Shown: positions 44,609-55,442, numbered from the stretch's first letter. The stretch is DNA of 64,000 nt from Candidatus Rhodoferax bjergmarkensis (GCA_016708345.1 JADJFX010000043.1:62001-126000), one strand, 5' to 3'. The notes: generated by a model from the sequence alone, not told the origin. Numbers and translations: made by a program.

Positions 44609-46402
44609 TTGGAGTCAACGCTCGTCCCTTATAGTGCATGCCACGAACTACCAGCACGGAGTGTATTGGTTCTTGCACCTCATCCAGACGATGAGGTATT
44701 TGGTTGCGGGGGCGCGATCATTCGGCATCTTTACTCAGGGTGTCCGGTTTCTGTGATAGTGGTTAGCGACGGGGCTTTCGGTGCAGACGAAAATCAACTA
44801 CCCCATGTGATTTTGACGCGAGAGGCAGAAAGTTGCGCAGCGGCTGCGCTCCTTGGCTATCCTGCACCCACTTTTTGGCGCTTGCCAGACCGTGGAATCG
44901 AGTACGGAGAACTGCTTGTGAGCCGTGTGATGCAAGCCATAAATTCTTCGAATGCAGACTTGGTTTATGCACCGGCGCTGTCAGAAATGCACCCAGATCA
45001 TCGGTCGTTAGCCATGGTCGCGGTTGAGGCTGCGCGTCGCCTTGGCGCGAGAGTGCGGTTGGCAATGTACGAGGTTGGCGTGCCTTTGTCGCCAAATGTT
45101 TTGCTCGACATCACCTCAGTGGCTGCGCTCAAACTCCAAGCCATGCGTTGTTTTAAATCCCAGCTGACCGTCCAAGCTTACGATGACCACATCGTCGCGC
45201 TCAATCGATTTCGAACCTATACATTGCCGGCCAATGTACGAATGGCGGAAGCGTTCCGCCTGCACAATGGATCAGACCTATCACTTTCAACACTCCCCCT
45301 GTTTGAGTCGGAATATGTTCGGCAATCAAAGCTTGGACTTCCCTTGTGGGGCGCGCGCGATATTCCACTCATCAGTGTGGTCGTGCACAGCATGTGCACC
45401 GAAAGTCTCAAAGATGCGCTTGACTCACTGAGTCTGCAGACTTATCAAAACATTGAAGTGGTGGTGGTCAATGCAAGAGGGGGGGAGCACCCGCCGATTG
45501 GATTGCGCTGCGGACGATTTCCCATGAGGTTGATTTGTGACAATGAAGGCCCTCTTACTCAGAGCGATGCAATCAATGCTGGGCTTAGCAATACAACGGG
45601 AGAGTTTCTGGCTTTCTTAGATGATGAGAGCGTCTTGGATCCAGATCACTATTCAAGCCTCGTTGAGGTTTGGAAATCTCATGTCCCGAATTGCGTCATT
45701 GCTTACAGCGGAGTTAGAACCAAATCAAGTCGTGGCAGGAATGCCACCGTAACTCAAGAGTGCATGATTCAAACTGAAGTGAATCTGATCCAACTATTGT
45801 TCGGCGGGTTTGTATCCGTCAACGCTCTTCTTGTTCCTCGAACCTTGATCGCAAATGGTGTTATGTTTGATGAGGAACTTATCCCTTATGAGCACTCCGA
45901 TTTCTGGATTCAACTGGCTGATCTCGCTCCATTTATTTACAGTGGGCGCGTTACAGCTGCAACACATCATTCACCGGAACCACTTTGTGTTAATAAGGGG
46001 CAATTGAAATTTTTGCACAAGTGGGTGCTTCAATTGGATGAAAATAAGCTGTCCGATTTATCACGGTTTTTATTAAAAAAAGAAGCTGCTTATCTGGAAA
46101 ATTTATTGCAATTGCAATTAAAAAGTACTGCACAAGACCAATTGAGAACATCTCTAACTGACATGCAAGTCAAAGTAGATTCCTTATCCACTAAAAATAT
46201 GGAACTGGTGCATAAAGTTACTCAGTTGGAACAATTCCTCGTGATCGCACAAGATGAAATCCAGGCACTCAGAACATCCACCAGTTGGCGTCTGACGGGT
46301 CCTATGCGTTTTTTGTTCGGCAATTTTTGCGACTTATTCAACTCAGCAACTTCCATAAAAGTCACCGAATTAAACATCGTACCGAATGACAGAAATTATT
46401 AA
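44609..46402 (+). CDS. PIG-L deacetylase - GT2 glycosyltransferase fusion
   Basis: This is a 597-residue protein. The N-terminal 230 residues are a PIG-L/LmbE deacetylase with intact zinc site LAPHPDDEVFGCGG and the later MHPDHRSLA. Residues about 250-480 are a GT2 domain (ISVVVHSMCTESLKDALDSL; FLAFLDDESVLDPD). The C-terminal 100 residues form a coiled coil ending LRTSTSWRLTGPMRF, a tail seen in many surface glycosyltransferases. It could deacetylate an N-acetyl sugar and add a sugar. The start is a TTG at 44609 with no clear ribosome site. The DNA is AT-richer than the flanks. Confidence 0.84.
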   Translation: MESTLVPYSACHELPARSVLVLAPHPDDEVFGCGGAIIRHLYSGCPVSVIVVSDGAFGADENQLPHVILTREAESCAAAALLGYPAPTFWRLPDRGIEYGELLVSRVMQAINSSNADLVYAPALSEMHPDHRSLAMVAVEAARRLGARVRLAMYEVGVPLSPNVLLDITSVAALKLQAMRCFKSQLTVQAYDDHIVALNRFRTYTLPANVRMAEAFRLHNGSDLSLSTLPLFESEYVRQSKLGLPLWGARDIPLISVVVHSMCTESLKDALDSLSLQTYQNIEVVVVNARGGEHPPIGLRCGRFPMRLICDNEGPLTQSDAINAGLSNTTGEFLAFLDDESVLDPDHYSSLVEVWKSHVPNCVIAYSGVRTKSSRGRNATVTQECMIQTEVNLIQLLFGGFVSVNALLVPRTLIANGVMFDEELIPYEHSDFWIQLADLAPFIYSGRVTAATHHSPEPLCVNKGQLKFLHKWVLQLDENKLSDLSRFLLKKEAAYLENLLQLQLKSTAQDQLRTSLTDMQVKVDSLSTKNMELVHKVTQLEQFLVIAQDEIQALRTSTSWRLTGPMRFLFGNFCDLFNSATSIKVTELNIVPNDRNY

Positions 46403-49348
46403 AAACTCCCCCCCAACGAGGTTCTGCACAAAATTGAAAGCCGCAGAGTGCTGGTTTTCGCGGCCCACCCGACTGATGCGATCATTGGCTGTGCCGGTGC
46501 GGTCATGCGCCATGTCGATGCTGGTGATGCATTGCGCATCATCGTTGCAACCAACAATGCAGCACATGCTGTCGATGTTCAGCGTGTGGATCGAGCAAAA
46601 CAATTGTGGGCAGCGTCGTGTAGCGCGGCAAAAATTCTTGGGTGCAGTGAACCCGAATCTTTGAAACTGCCCCATGGGTGCCTTGTGTATGGTGAAGACT
46701 TGGTGCAACGCATAGTCGCCATGATTGAAGCAGACGAAATAGAGCTTGTTTATGTGACTTCGATTTTTGAGAAGGGCATCAACCGTCACGCACTTGCAAT
46801 GTCTGTGGTTGAAGCCGTAAGGCGCAGTCGCGGCGGAGTCAAGTTGGCTATGTATGCGCTGTACACGCCAATGCCTCGAAGAAACATTGTGATCGACGTT
46901 AGTGATTGCCTAGAGCGCAAAGAGAAAGCTATTGCGTGCCTTTCATCGCTATTGAATGATTATTCAAGTTGCCAGCAAGAAAGCGAATCTGATCAATTTT
47001 GGAGTCGAGAATCTGAGGAACATTTGGATTCCGAAGAAGCCTACTTTGTATCGATTTCGGACATTTTGAAAAGTGATTTTTTGGAGATTTATTCATCGGA
47101 ATATTGGCGACAGAACGTTAAAGGTTTAACCTTCAATAATCCAAGCAGCCCAAAGGTTAGCGTTATCGTGCGTAGCGTGGATCGTCCATATTTGCAGGAT
47201 GCACTCAATTCCTTGGCACTTCAAACCTATCCCACTCTTGAAGTGTTGGTAATTAATGCTCGTGGAACAGCGCACACTTTTCTAGGTACAAATTGCGGAC
47301 GTTTCCCGCAAACGCTCCTCAGCACTGGCGCACCTATGAATCGCGTCCAAGCTGCTAACTTTGGCTTGGTCAACGCAACAGGGGAATACATCTTATTTCT
47401 GGACGATGATGATTGGCTTGCGCCAAACCACGTTTCAGGATTGATTGCTGCACTTCAGAATAATCGAAACAATCAAGTCGCTTATGCAGGAGTCAGCGTT
47501 CGAGACGAGAACCGCAAGGAAATGGCGATTTTGCCATTTAACTGGAATTACAGCGCGGGACGTTTACGCAGTGGAAACTATATCCCTATTCACGCCATGA
47601 TCTTTGCCCGCTCCCTGTTGGAGCGCGGTGTGCATTTCGATGAATCCTTTGACGTCTACGAAGACTGGGATTTTATTTTGCAGCTTTCGCAGCTGACTGA
47701 ATTCTCGCATGTTGACACCGTTAGCGCCTATTACCGCGCAAGTGGCACATCCGGTGTGGGTATTCATGCAGATGCGGCTCTTCAACATCAAAGCAGGGTT
47801 CGAATATTTGAAAAATGGGGGCATATGTGGTCTGGCGAGCAGCTTGACGCTATGGTGCAGTCCACCATTAGTTTCGAAAAAGAAAAGCACCTCCAACAGC
47901 AACAGAATACTCTAGGTCAGCTAGAGCAGGCTCACCTAGCGCTCACAGATGCACACTCCAAACTGAATGCCGTACATTCAGATTACAAAAACCTCGATGC
48001 AGAACTAACTCAATCGCGCACAAAGTTAGCGCAATCAAATGCCCAACTAGACCGTGTTAATTTGAATCTGGAAGCAAAAAATGATCAGCTTGAGAAATTG
48101 ACGCTATCCATCAGTGAGCTGGAAAAGCAACTGGTTGCCAAAGACCTTGATCTTCAAATCATCAACGGTCGCCTATTTGACATGATTCACTCTGCGAGTT
48201 GGAGAGTAAGCGCGCCTATCAGATGGTTTGGCGAAGCCAAAGTAAATTTGAAGCACGGTATTTACAAAATTATTGCTTCCATTATTGGTAAAAAAACGTG
48301 GCCAGCGGGTCCACCAATCGTCACACAAGGATTCTGCGGTGAAGAAATCACCAAACCTGCTTCTACCGGTAAGCGCCCCCTTGTTTCAGTTATTATGCCT
48401 GTATATAACGCTTGCCGGGCGGACAAACGTTTTTTGCTGCGTGCCATAGAGAGTATCGCCAATCAAACCTACAGCAATGTAGAACTCATCATCGTCAATG
48501 ACGGTTCAACTGACGATACCCAAGCAGTGTGTCAAGAGTATTTATCTCTTCACCCCAATCTGCGTGCACAATTTCTGAATAAAAAGAATGGCGGTCAATC
48601 GGAAGCAAGAAACTTTGATGCTAAGGCCTGCAATGTTGACTATGTCGGGTTTCTCGATCAAGACGATGAATGGTATGAAAACAAACTGGAACAGGTTATT
48701 CCGTGGCTTGAAAACGAAAACATCGACGTAATTTACACGGATTCCGACAGCATAGATGGAGACGATAAGGTAACCTTAGGAAGCATCCACAAGAAGCATA
48801 ATTGCGGGTGGCCTCATCCTAAAAAATCAATTGATGATATTTTGTTTAAAGATATTTTCGTGATGCCCGGACTCATGACAATAAAAAAGACTGCTTTCGA
48901 TAAAATTGGTGGATTCGATGCAAAACTTTCTGGCTATGAAGACGACGACTTATTTCTGAGACTTTTCGAAACCTGCCGCATTTTTTATTTACCAACACCA
49001 ACTTTGCGATGGAGAATGTATGGCGACAATTACAGCTTCTCGCACAGAATGCTCACAAGTCGCTCCTATTACTGGAAGAAGCTACTTACAAACTATACAA
49101 ACGGTGGTAAAGATGAGCTAAGAACGCAAATGATTTCACTGAGGTTTTTCTGGGAGTTTTTAAATCAATCCGTAGCGCAGTATCTCGTCAACAGTGAACT
49201 ATGCTGGGCAAGTTTAAACGGTGCCAAGGAAATTTCCCCCTACCTTCCCAGAATGCCACGAATATTGTTTTCTTTGATTTTTCTTTTGCCGAACAAAATT
49301 ATTCTCGAATCAATTGTGCGTGGGAGAAAGTTGATTCGAAGCACGTAA
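46386..49348 (+). CDS. Degenerate PIG-L domain - GT2 - coiled coil - GT2 protein (frameshift near start)
   Basis: This is a protein of about 988 residues in four parts. The PIG-L domain resembles that of the preceding gene, but its active site is degenerate (HPTDA for HPDDE, and the second motif GINRH for HPDH). Next is GT2 domain 1 (VSVIVRSVDRPYLQDALNSL; LFLDDDDWLAPNH), a long coiled coil ending SASWRVSAPIRWF, and GT2 domain 2 (VSVIMPVYNACRADKRFLL; VNDGSTDDT; FLDQDDEWYE). The natural start is the ATG at 46386, overlapping the previous gene. It reaches the domain frame if one C is restored in the seven-C run at 46408-46414; otherwise a GTG at 46448 must serve. Confidence 0.82.
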
Positions 49349-49598
49349 TCCAATTTCACGAAACAACGATTGTTTTGTTTGATGGCATATTGATGCATCT
49401 GGACACGAGCAAGTTGTCGACCATAGCGCTGTGTATAAAGCAGCTAATTGATCACTTGGTGGAGATTATCGACCTGATTTTCATGATTCGGAAGGCAATA
49501 CGCTTCCAATGCTTGCAAATTCATTCTTTCAAGTTAAAGACCAAATTGCATGTCATGCAGTATGTGTGTAATGAAGACGCTCTGAAAAGTTGTGTGCA

Positions 49599-50839
49599 AT
49601 GAGCCCGGATAAGCTGCCCCCACGCACAGCCATGGTGGTTTTCCTCGTCTTCGCCTTTGCATACTTCTTGTCCACACTGATTCGTGCCATCACCGCCACG
49701 CTGGCCCCTGTGCTGACGCAAGAATTTTCCTTGAATGCACGCGATTTGGGTCTGTTGGCGGGGGCTTATTTTTTGGGGTTTTCCATGACCCAATTGCCTA
49801 TGGGGCATTGGCTGGATCGGTTTGGTCCCAAAAGGGTCATCGTCTGCTTCTTGATGTTTGCCGTGCTTGGATGTGCGGCATTTTCGATGGCAACTAGTTT
49901 TACCGGCCTGCTTGCTGCGCGATTTGTCTGTGGTGTTGGTGTCAGTGCCTGTTTGATGGCACCCCTGACAGGGTATCGCCGCTGGTTTGCAGCCGGTACG
50001 CAAATGCGGGCGAATTCCTGGATGCTGATGACCGGTTCGCTGGGCATGGTGGCGTCTACTTTGCCGGTGCAGTGGTTGATTCCCGTTGTCGGGTGGCGTG
50101 GATTGTTTGCATGCCTGGCGCTGCTGGTGCTGTCGTGCATCGCACTGATTGCCCGGCTCGTGCCCAAGTGGGGGGAGGTGGTGATGACGGATGCGCCAGA
50201 GCACGAATCCAAACCGGGGTATGCCGAAGTGTGGCGGCATCCCTACTTTCGAAAAATGGCACCCATCGGATTCTTTTTGCTAGGGGGCCAGATTGCCATG
50301 CAAACCCTGTGGGTGGTGCCCTGGATGGTCAAGGTGACGGGTTGCAGCAGTCAGCAAGCTGCCAGTGGCCTGTTTGGGCTCAATGTGGCCATGCTCTGCA
50401 CATTTGGACTCTGGGGTTTTCCAGCCCATGGCTTGCCCGCCGAGGACTGCATGCGGATCGACTGATTGCGCTATTTTTGCCTTGGAGCTTTGCTTTTCTT
50501 GCTATTGTTATTATAGCTGGTCCCGCACTATCTACGGGCGCAGCAGCCATTTTTACCTTGTATTGTGTCAGTTGCACTGTGGTTTCACTGGCGCAGCCAG
50601 CCGTGAGCATGGCTTTTGCTCCTGCACTGGCCGGGCGAGCGCTTTCAGCCTACAACCTGCTGATATTTGCCGGTGTTTTTGTTGTTCAATGGGGTATCGG
50701 TTTGGCCGTGGATGGGTTCATGGCCATTGGGCTCACCGAAATACAGGCTTTCCAAGGGGCCATGAGCGGATTTTTAGTCTGTTCTGGCGCATCGTATGCC
50801 TATTTCCTGAGTGCAAAAAGCCATAATCAACACTCCTGA
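49599..50839 (+). CDS. MFS transporter, frameshifted
   Basis: The first frame gives MFS helices 1-8: PRTAMVVFLVFAFAYFLSTL, then LLAGAYFLGFSMTQLPMGHWLDRFGPKR with the conserved loop 2-3 motif. After a missing G in the run at about 50413-50416, another frame gives helices 9-12 (SPWLARRGLHADRL to GASYAYFL). Together they form a normal 12-helix permease of about 413 residues. A copy of the dispersed repeat (50499-50550) lies inside the coding part and is translated as transmembrane residues. The substrate is unknown. The gene is just upstream of the phosphotransferase block, 250 bases past the glycan island. Confidence 0.83.
50499..50550 (+). repeat. Dispersed palindromic repeat, copy E (inside MFS gene)
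   Basis: It reads TTGCTATTGTTATTATAGCTG, broken here as TTGCTATTG / TTATTATAGCTG, followed by CCGCA and TCTACGGGCGCAGCAGCC. It is the same architecture as copies A and D but lies within a reading frame and contributes helix residues. Confidence 0.6.
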
Positions 50840-50902
50840 GGCTGCATAGGCTAGGGTTGACCTTAATTGATGGCTGCCACAAACCCCGCAATGATGGACG
50901 TT

Positions 50903-51349
50903 ATGACCAACAGCATTTTTATCATCGCCCATGCACCGCTGGCCAGTGCTTTGCGACAGTGCGTTTTGCATGTCTTTCCGGATGATGTGTCGGCTGTGGT
51001 CGCGTTTGACGTCCAGCCCGACAGCCCGCCAGAAGTCACTCTGACCGAAGCTGCCCAGGCGTTAAACCATCTCGCTGCAGCGCCAACCTTGGTGCTGGCG
51101 GATTTGTTTGGTGCGACCCCATGCAACGTGGCTCAAAAATTAGTGGCCGGGCGCAGTGCCACACTGATTGCTGGCGTTAACTTACCCATGCTGCTGCGAG
51201 CCGTCAGTTATCGCCGTGAGTCGCTCGATACCATGGCAGCGCGTGCCATGGCGGGGGGAACGCAAGGTGTTATGCAAGTGGCCGTTTCCGTGCCCCAAAA
51301 CCAGGCGAAAGAGATCAATGATCAAATCGAATACCACCATCATCAATAA
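50903..51349 (+). CDS. PTS EIIA component (mannose-family type)
   Basis: This 148-residue domain has SIFIIAHAPLASAL with the phosphorylated His10, the central LVLADLFGATPCNVA motif and ANLPML-like AGVNLPMLLRA. In betaproteobacteria this lone EIIA stands with HPr and EI without a membrane permease. It is thought to have a regulatory role (carbon/nitrogen balance, PHB storage) rather than a role in sugar uptake. The gene overlaps ptsH by 32 bases. I chose the internal ATG at 50903 because the upstream residues do not belong to the domain. Confidence 0.88.
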   Translation: MTNSIFIIAHAPLASALRQCVLHVFPDDVSAVVAFDVQPDSPPEVTLTEAAQALNHLAAAPTLVLADLFGATPCNVAQKLVAGRSATLIAGVNLPMLLRAVSYRRESLDTMAARAMAGGTQGVMQVAVSVPQNQAKEINDQIEYHHHQ

Positions 51350-51587
51350 GCTGGGGCTGCATGCAAGAGCATCGGCCAAGCTCACCAAGCTGGCCGGCAG
51401 CTTCCCCTGCGAGGTCTGGATGACCAAGGGCGAGCGGCGTGTCAATGCCAAGAGCATCATGGGGGTCATGATGCTTGCTGCGGGTATGGGCAGTTCGGTT
51501 GAAGTGGACACCCACGGCGAGCGCGAGCAGGAAGCCATGGATGCATTGCTGGCATTGATTGCAGACAGATTCGGGGAAGGTGAATGA
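51318..51587 (+). CDS. ptsH: Phosphocarrier protein HPr
   Basis: This 89-residue HPr has the phosphorylated His15 in NKLGLHARASAKL and the regulatory Ser46 in NAKSIMGVMML, both at their canonical positions. It carries phosphate from EI to EIIA. The start ATG at 51318 lies within the end of the EIIA gene, and its stop overlaps the ptsI start (ATGA), so the three genes are translationally coupled. Confidence 0.95.
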   Translation: MIKSNTTIINKLGLHARASAKLTKLAGSFPCEVWMTKGERRVNAKSIMGVMMLAAGMGSSVEVDTHGEREQEAMDALLALIADRFGEGE

Positions 51588-53452
51588 CTTTTTCGATTCA
51601 TGGCTTAGCCGTTGCCCGGGGCATCGCAATTGGCCGGGCGGTTCTCGTTGCTTCGAGCCGGGTCGATGTGGCGCACTATTTCATTGAGGCTGCACAGATC
51701 GAATCGGAAATTGAGCGGGTGATGGTGGGGCGCAATGCGGTGGTGGATGAAATCAATCGTCTGCAGGACAGCATTGCACACATGGGCCCCAAGGAGGCAC
51801 CCCATGAGCTCACCGCGCTGTTGGATGTGCATCTGATGCTGTTGCAAGACGAAGAGCTGAGCAACGGCGTCAAGCATTGGATCACCGAGCGTCTGTACAA
51901 CGCTGAATGGGCCTTGACCACGCAGCTCGAAGTGATTGCGCGCCAGTTTGACGAAATGGAAGATGAGTACCTGCGTGAGCGCAAGGCTGATCTGGAACAA
52001 ATCGTCGAGAAAGTATTGCGCGCGATGATGGGTGTTGCCTCTCCGGTTGTACCGCCTTCGGTCCGCGCTACCCGCAAGACCTCGCAGCAAGACCTGTTGC
52101 TCGATGACACCGTGGATGTGCCCTTGATTCTGATTGCGCATGATCTGTCACCGTCAGACATGCTGCAGTTCAAGCAAAGCGTCTTTGCCGGTTTCATCAC
52201 AGATGTCGGTGGAAAAACATCACACACCGCCATCGTTGCACGCAGCTTGGACATTCCAGCGGTGGTGGGGGCACGCCTGTCAAGTCAGTTGGTGCGCCAG
52301 GATGACTGGGTCATCATTGACGGCGATGCGGGTGTGGTGGTGGTTGATCCCTCCGCCATTATTCTGGCCGAATACGGTTTCAAGCAGCGGCAAAACGAGC
52401 TCGACCGCGGACGCCTGACACGTTTGCTGCACACACTGGCCGTCACGATGGATGGCCAGGAGGTTGAATTGCTGGCCAACATCGAAATGCCCGAAGATGC
52501 AGCTGGTGCCATCAAGGCCGGCGCGGTGGGCGTGGGCTTGTTTCGAAGTGAATTCTCTTCATGGGGCGTCAGGGGAAACTGCCCAATGAAGAAGATCAGT
52601 ACCAGGCCTACAAGCGGGCGATTGAGGGCATGCAAGGCTTGCCGGTGACCATTCGCACGGTGGATGTTGGTGCCGACAAACCGCTGGACAACTCGCTCAG
52701 AGACGATGCCCACCTCAACCCCGCCCTGGGATTGCGGGCTATTCGCTGGAGCCTGGCCGACCCGGCCATGTTCCCTGACGCAGCTGCGGGCCATCTTGCG
52801 CGCATCGGTGCATGGTCCGACCAAGTTGCTGATTCCCATGCTGGCCCATGCCCATGAAATTCGCAGAACCGTGGCATTGATTGACCGCGCACGTGCCGAG
52901 CTTGACAACCGGGGCATTGCTTACGGTGCTGTCAAGATTGGTGCCATGATCGAGATCCCGGCTGCGGCGCTGGCCCTCAAGGTGTTTTTGAAATACTTTG
53001 ATTTTTTGTCCATCGGTACCAATGACTTGATTCAATACACGTTGGCGATTGACCGCGCCGACGAATCTGTGGCGCATTTGTACGACCCCATGCACCCGGC
53101 TGTGTTGGGTCTGGTGGCTGGAACCATTGCGCAGGGAAAAGCGGCGGGCAAAGACGTCAGCGTGTGTGGAGAGATGGCGGGCGAGGTCGGTTTTACCCGC
53201 TTGTTGCTGGGAATGGGGCTGCGCAGCTTTTCAATGCACCCGGCGCAAATACTGGCCGTCAAGCAAGAGGTGTTGCGGGCCGATGCTGGCAAACTCGCAG
53301 AGTGGGCGGTGCAGGTACTGGCGCAAGAAGAGTCCCCAGGACGCCGGCGTGCCCATCGGGGTCTGCTGCATGGTCCGGAGACGTTCGCCGACCGGCGAGA
53401 CGAGTCTGCTGACCGCAGGGAAGAGGCGGCGAAACGGGCCAAAAGGCACTGA
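51584..53452 (+). CDS. ptsI: PTS enzyme I (PEP-protein phosphotransferase), two frameshifts
   Basis: This EI of about 622 residues has the N-terminal HPr-binding domain, the phospho-His214 in GGKTSHTAIVARSLD, then the PEP-binding barrel (VGLFRSEF; VRTVDVGADKPL-like IRTVDVGADKP; SIGTNDLIQYTLAIDR; SVCGEMAGE). A missing C near 52553-52556 shifts the frame after LFRSEF, and an extra C at 52773-52775 shifts it back (DPAMF-LTQLRAI). The two cancel, pointing to sequence errors. The last 40 residues are unusually Arg/Glu-rich and may reflect another undetected shift. Confidence 0.9.
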
Positions 53453-53461
53453 CACTGCGGT

Positions 53462-53798
53462 CTAAACACCCCAAACCACTTCTTTGCCCGCCTTTTCACA
53501 GCGGCGCAGCATATCGATCAAAGGCAGGGCGCGCTGGCGCAGGGGAGATCGATTCAGAGCGGGGAGGATTCTCGTTGCGTGCCAAGGTTGCCGCTTCGTT
53601 GGCTTTGTAATCAGCCTCTTCTTTGGCAATGGCCGCCCCAATGCGGCAATCGCGGCGAGCATCTGCTCCGGCAGGATGATGCCTTTGTTCTGCCGCGCCA
53701 TCTTGCGTGTCTTTGCCAATGATCTCCAGCACGCGCCGCCCGTTGGGCTGGAGCATGATGACGTCGCCGGTGATTTTGGATTTGAATTTGTACAGCAT
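53462..53798 (-). CDS. DUF1840 protein (three frameshifts)
   Basis: Two frames alternate to give MLYKFKSKITGDVIMLQPNG, then RRVLEIIGKD, KGIILPEQMLAAIAAL, AIAKEEADYKANEAA and LRQRALPLIDMLRRCEKAGK ending EVVWGV. This is the complete DUF1840 family pattern. The shifts are at 53688-53689 (extra), 53636-53639 (missing) and 53542-53545 (extra); with these corrected the length is exactly 112 codons. The family is small, cytosolic, found in betaproteobacteria and of unknown function. It is convergent with ptsI. Confidence 0.8.
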
Positions 53799-53870
53799 GG
53801 CCAATTATCCATTTCCAGATCGCTGCACCATCAGGCACGGGCCTTGAGCATTTAAACTGAGGCTCCAAAC

Positions 53871-55028
53871 ATGCCTATGCACACCAAGCCTTTGCAGACC
53901 AACCCAACAAAATCTTTGCCACTCATCGATGCCCGCCGCTTGTTAATCCGGTGCTTGCTTGCGGTATCCACATTGGCTTTTGCGCTGCTTTGCAGTCGGG
54001 TGCGCCGACACCAGCTATTACCTGCAGTCGGTGGGCGGCCATCTGAAAATGCTGCAGGCGGCCCGGCCGGTTGATCAGTGGTTGCTTGATGATGCGGAGG
54101 AGCCGGCGTTAAAGCAGCGCTTGGAGCTGGCCCAGCGCATTCGCAGGTTTGCGGTTTCCGATCTGGGCTTGCCCGACAACGCCAGCTACCAGCGCTACGC
54201 TGACTTGCAGCGCCGTGCGGTGGTGTGGAACGTGGTGGCAGCCCCCGAGTTGTCGCTCACCCTCAAGACATGGTGCTTTCCGGTCGCGGGGTGTGTCGGT
54301 TACCGGGGTTATTTCAGCGAAGCCGATGCGCAGGCGCAGGCGGCGCATCTCAAAGCGCAGGGGCTGGAGGTCAGCGTCTATGGCGTGCCGGCCTATTCCA
54401 CGCTGGTTGGCTCAATTGGGCGGGCGGCGACCCCTTGCTCAATACTTTCATCGGTTATCCGGAGGGCGAGCTGGCCCGGATGATTTTTCATGAATTGGCG
54501 CACCAGGTGCTGTATGTCAAAGACGACACCTTATTCAATGAGTCTTTTGCCACGGCTGTTGAACGCTTGGGGGGCGAACGCTGGCTGGCCGCGCACGGCT
54601 CGCCGCAGGCCAGGGCTGAGTACGCACAGTTCGATGCCCGGCGACGGCAGTTTCGCGCCCTGCTGATGACCACACGGCAAAAATTGGCCCAAATTTACAA
54701 AGAAAATGAGCCTCTGGCGCACGATATACAAGCGCAAATAGCTATGAAAAATATAGCAATGCAAGAATTCAGAACTGATTTCGCAGCGCTTAAAACAGCT
54801 TGGGGAGGCTACTCAGGGTACGACGCTTGGGTGGCTGGGGCCAACAATGCAGCATTTGGCGCACAAGCAGTTTATGATGATCTTGTTCCAAGCTTTGAGG
54901 CGCTGTTTGTGGCTCAGGGCAAGGACTGGAAGCGGTTTTATGAGGCAGTCAAACAGCTTACGCACTGCCCGCCGCGCAGCGGATTCGAACCCCTGAAACA
55001 ACTATCAACGGAGCATCCAAGTGGCTGA
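53871..55028 (+). CDS. Predicted lipoprotein aminopeptidase (PF10023 family), two frameshifts
   Basis: After correcting an extra T at 53989-53991 the N-terminus reads FALLAVGCADTSYYLQSVGG, with a lipobox LAVGC. The central part has the zinc-peptidase motif HELAHQ (HExxH) and ESFATAVERLGGERW, typical of the predicted aminopeptidase family. A missing G near 54405-54406 joins YSTL to GWLNWAGGDPLLNTF. Residues 280-300 come from an inserted copy of the dispersed repeat. It is likely a periplasm-facing lipoprotein peptidase. The stop overlaps the next gene's start. Confidence 0.83.
54711..54760 (-). repeat. Dispersed palindromic repeat, copy F (inside aminopeptidase gene)
   Basis: On the minus strand it reads TTGCTATATTTTTCATAGCT, then ATTTGCGC and GTGCGCCAGAGG. 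It is translated in the aminopeptidase as PLAHDIQAQIAMKNIAM. Confidence 0.65.
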
Positions 55029-55364
55029 TCTTCATATTTTGCGAGCACACAACCTGGGTTGCCCGAGGCACGAAGAGTGGCCTTCAAGTGGGCGGAGCAG
55101 GTCGAAGAAGAGTTTGACATGATCTGCACCTATGAAGAAGGTGCAACGCAAGATGAAGTGTGCTTCACCCGATCAGGTATTCACGGCACCTTGCATGTCA
55201 CCAAGGACAAGTTTGATCTCAAAGCAAAATTGGGATTTTTGGTTGGTGCCTTCAAGGGGAAAATTGAGCGTGAAATTGTAAAAAATCTCGATGAGCTGCT
55301 CGAACCGAAAGCACATCACAAGCCCAAACCCCACGCAAAACCACACGCGGTTAAAAAGAAATAG
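55021..55364 (+). CDS. PHA-system family protein (PHA granule region)
   Basis: The sequence ADLHILRAHNLGLPEARRVA, then WAEQVEEEFDMICTYEEG, FTRSGIHGTLHVTKDKFDLK and LGFLVGAFKGKIEREIVKNL matches the polyhydroxyalkanoic-acid system family. It is of unknown biochemistry and is encoded with PHA genes. The tail is a His/Lys/Pro-rich stretch. The start is a GTG at 55021 with GGAG upstream, overlapping the aminopeptidase stop. One T is missing at 55059-55060 (GLP), so the downstream frame starts at 55059 if taken literally. Confidence 0.82.
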
Positions 55365-55442
55365 ACCTTCGGGCGGTCCGCAGGGGTTTGCTTGCGGGCT
55401 GTAGTTTGGGGCGCTTGCCCCAGACAAATCAGCTCAGTGACA

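Noticed and set aside
49201..49602. Possible small gene of 133 residues between the glycan island and the MFS gene
   Set aside because: It starts inside the GT2 coding region in another frame, has no ribosome site or recognisable family, and overlaps the MFS start.
55365..55442. Hairpin-like CCGCA/TGCGG after the PHA-system gene
   Set aside because: The stem is short with a long loop and no T tract on either strand, so I did not call it a terminator.
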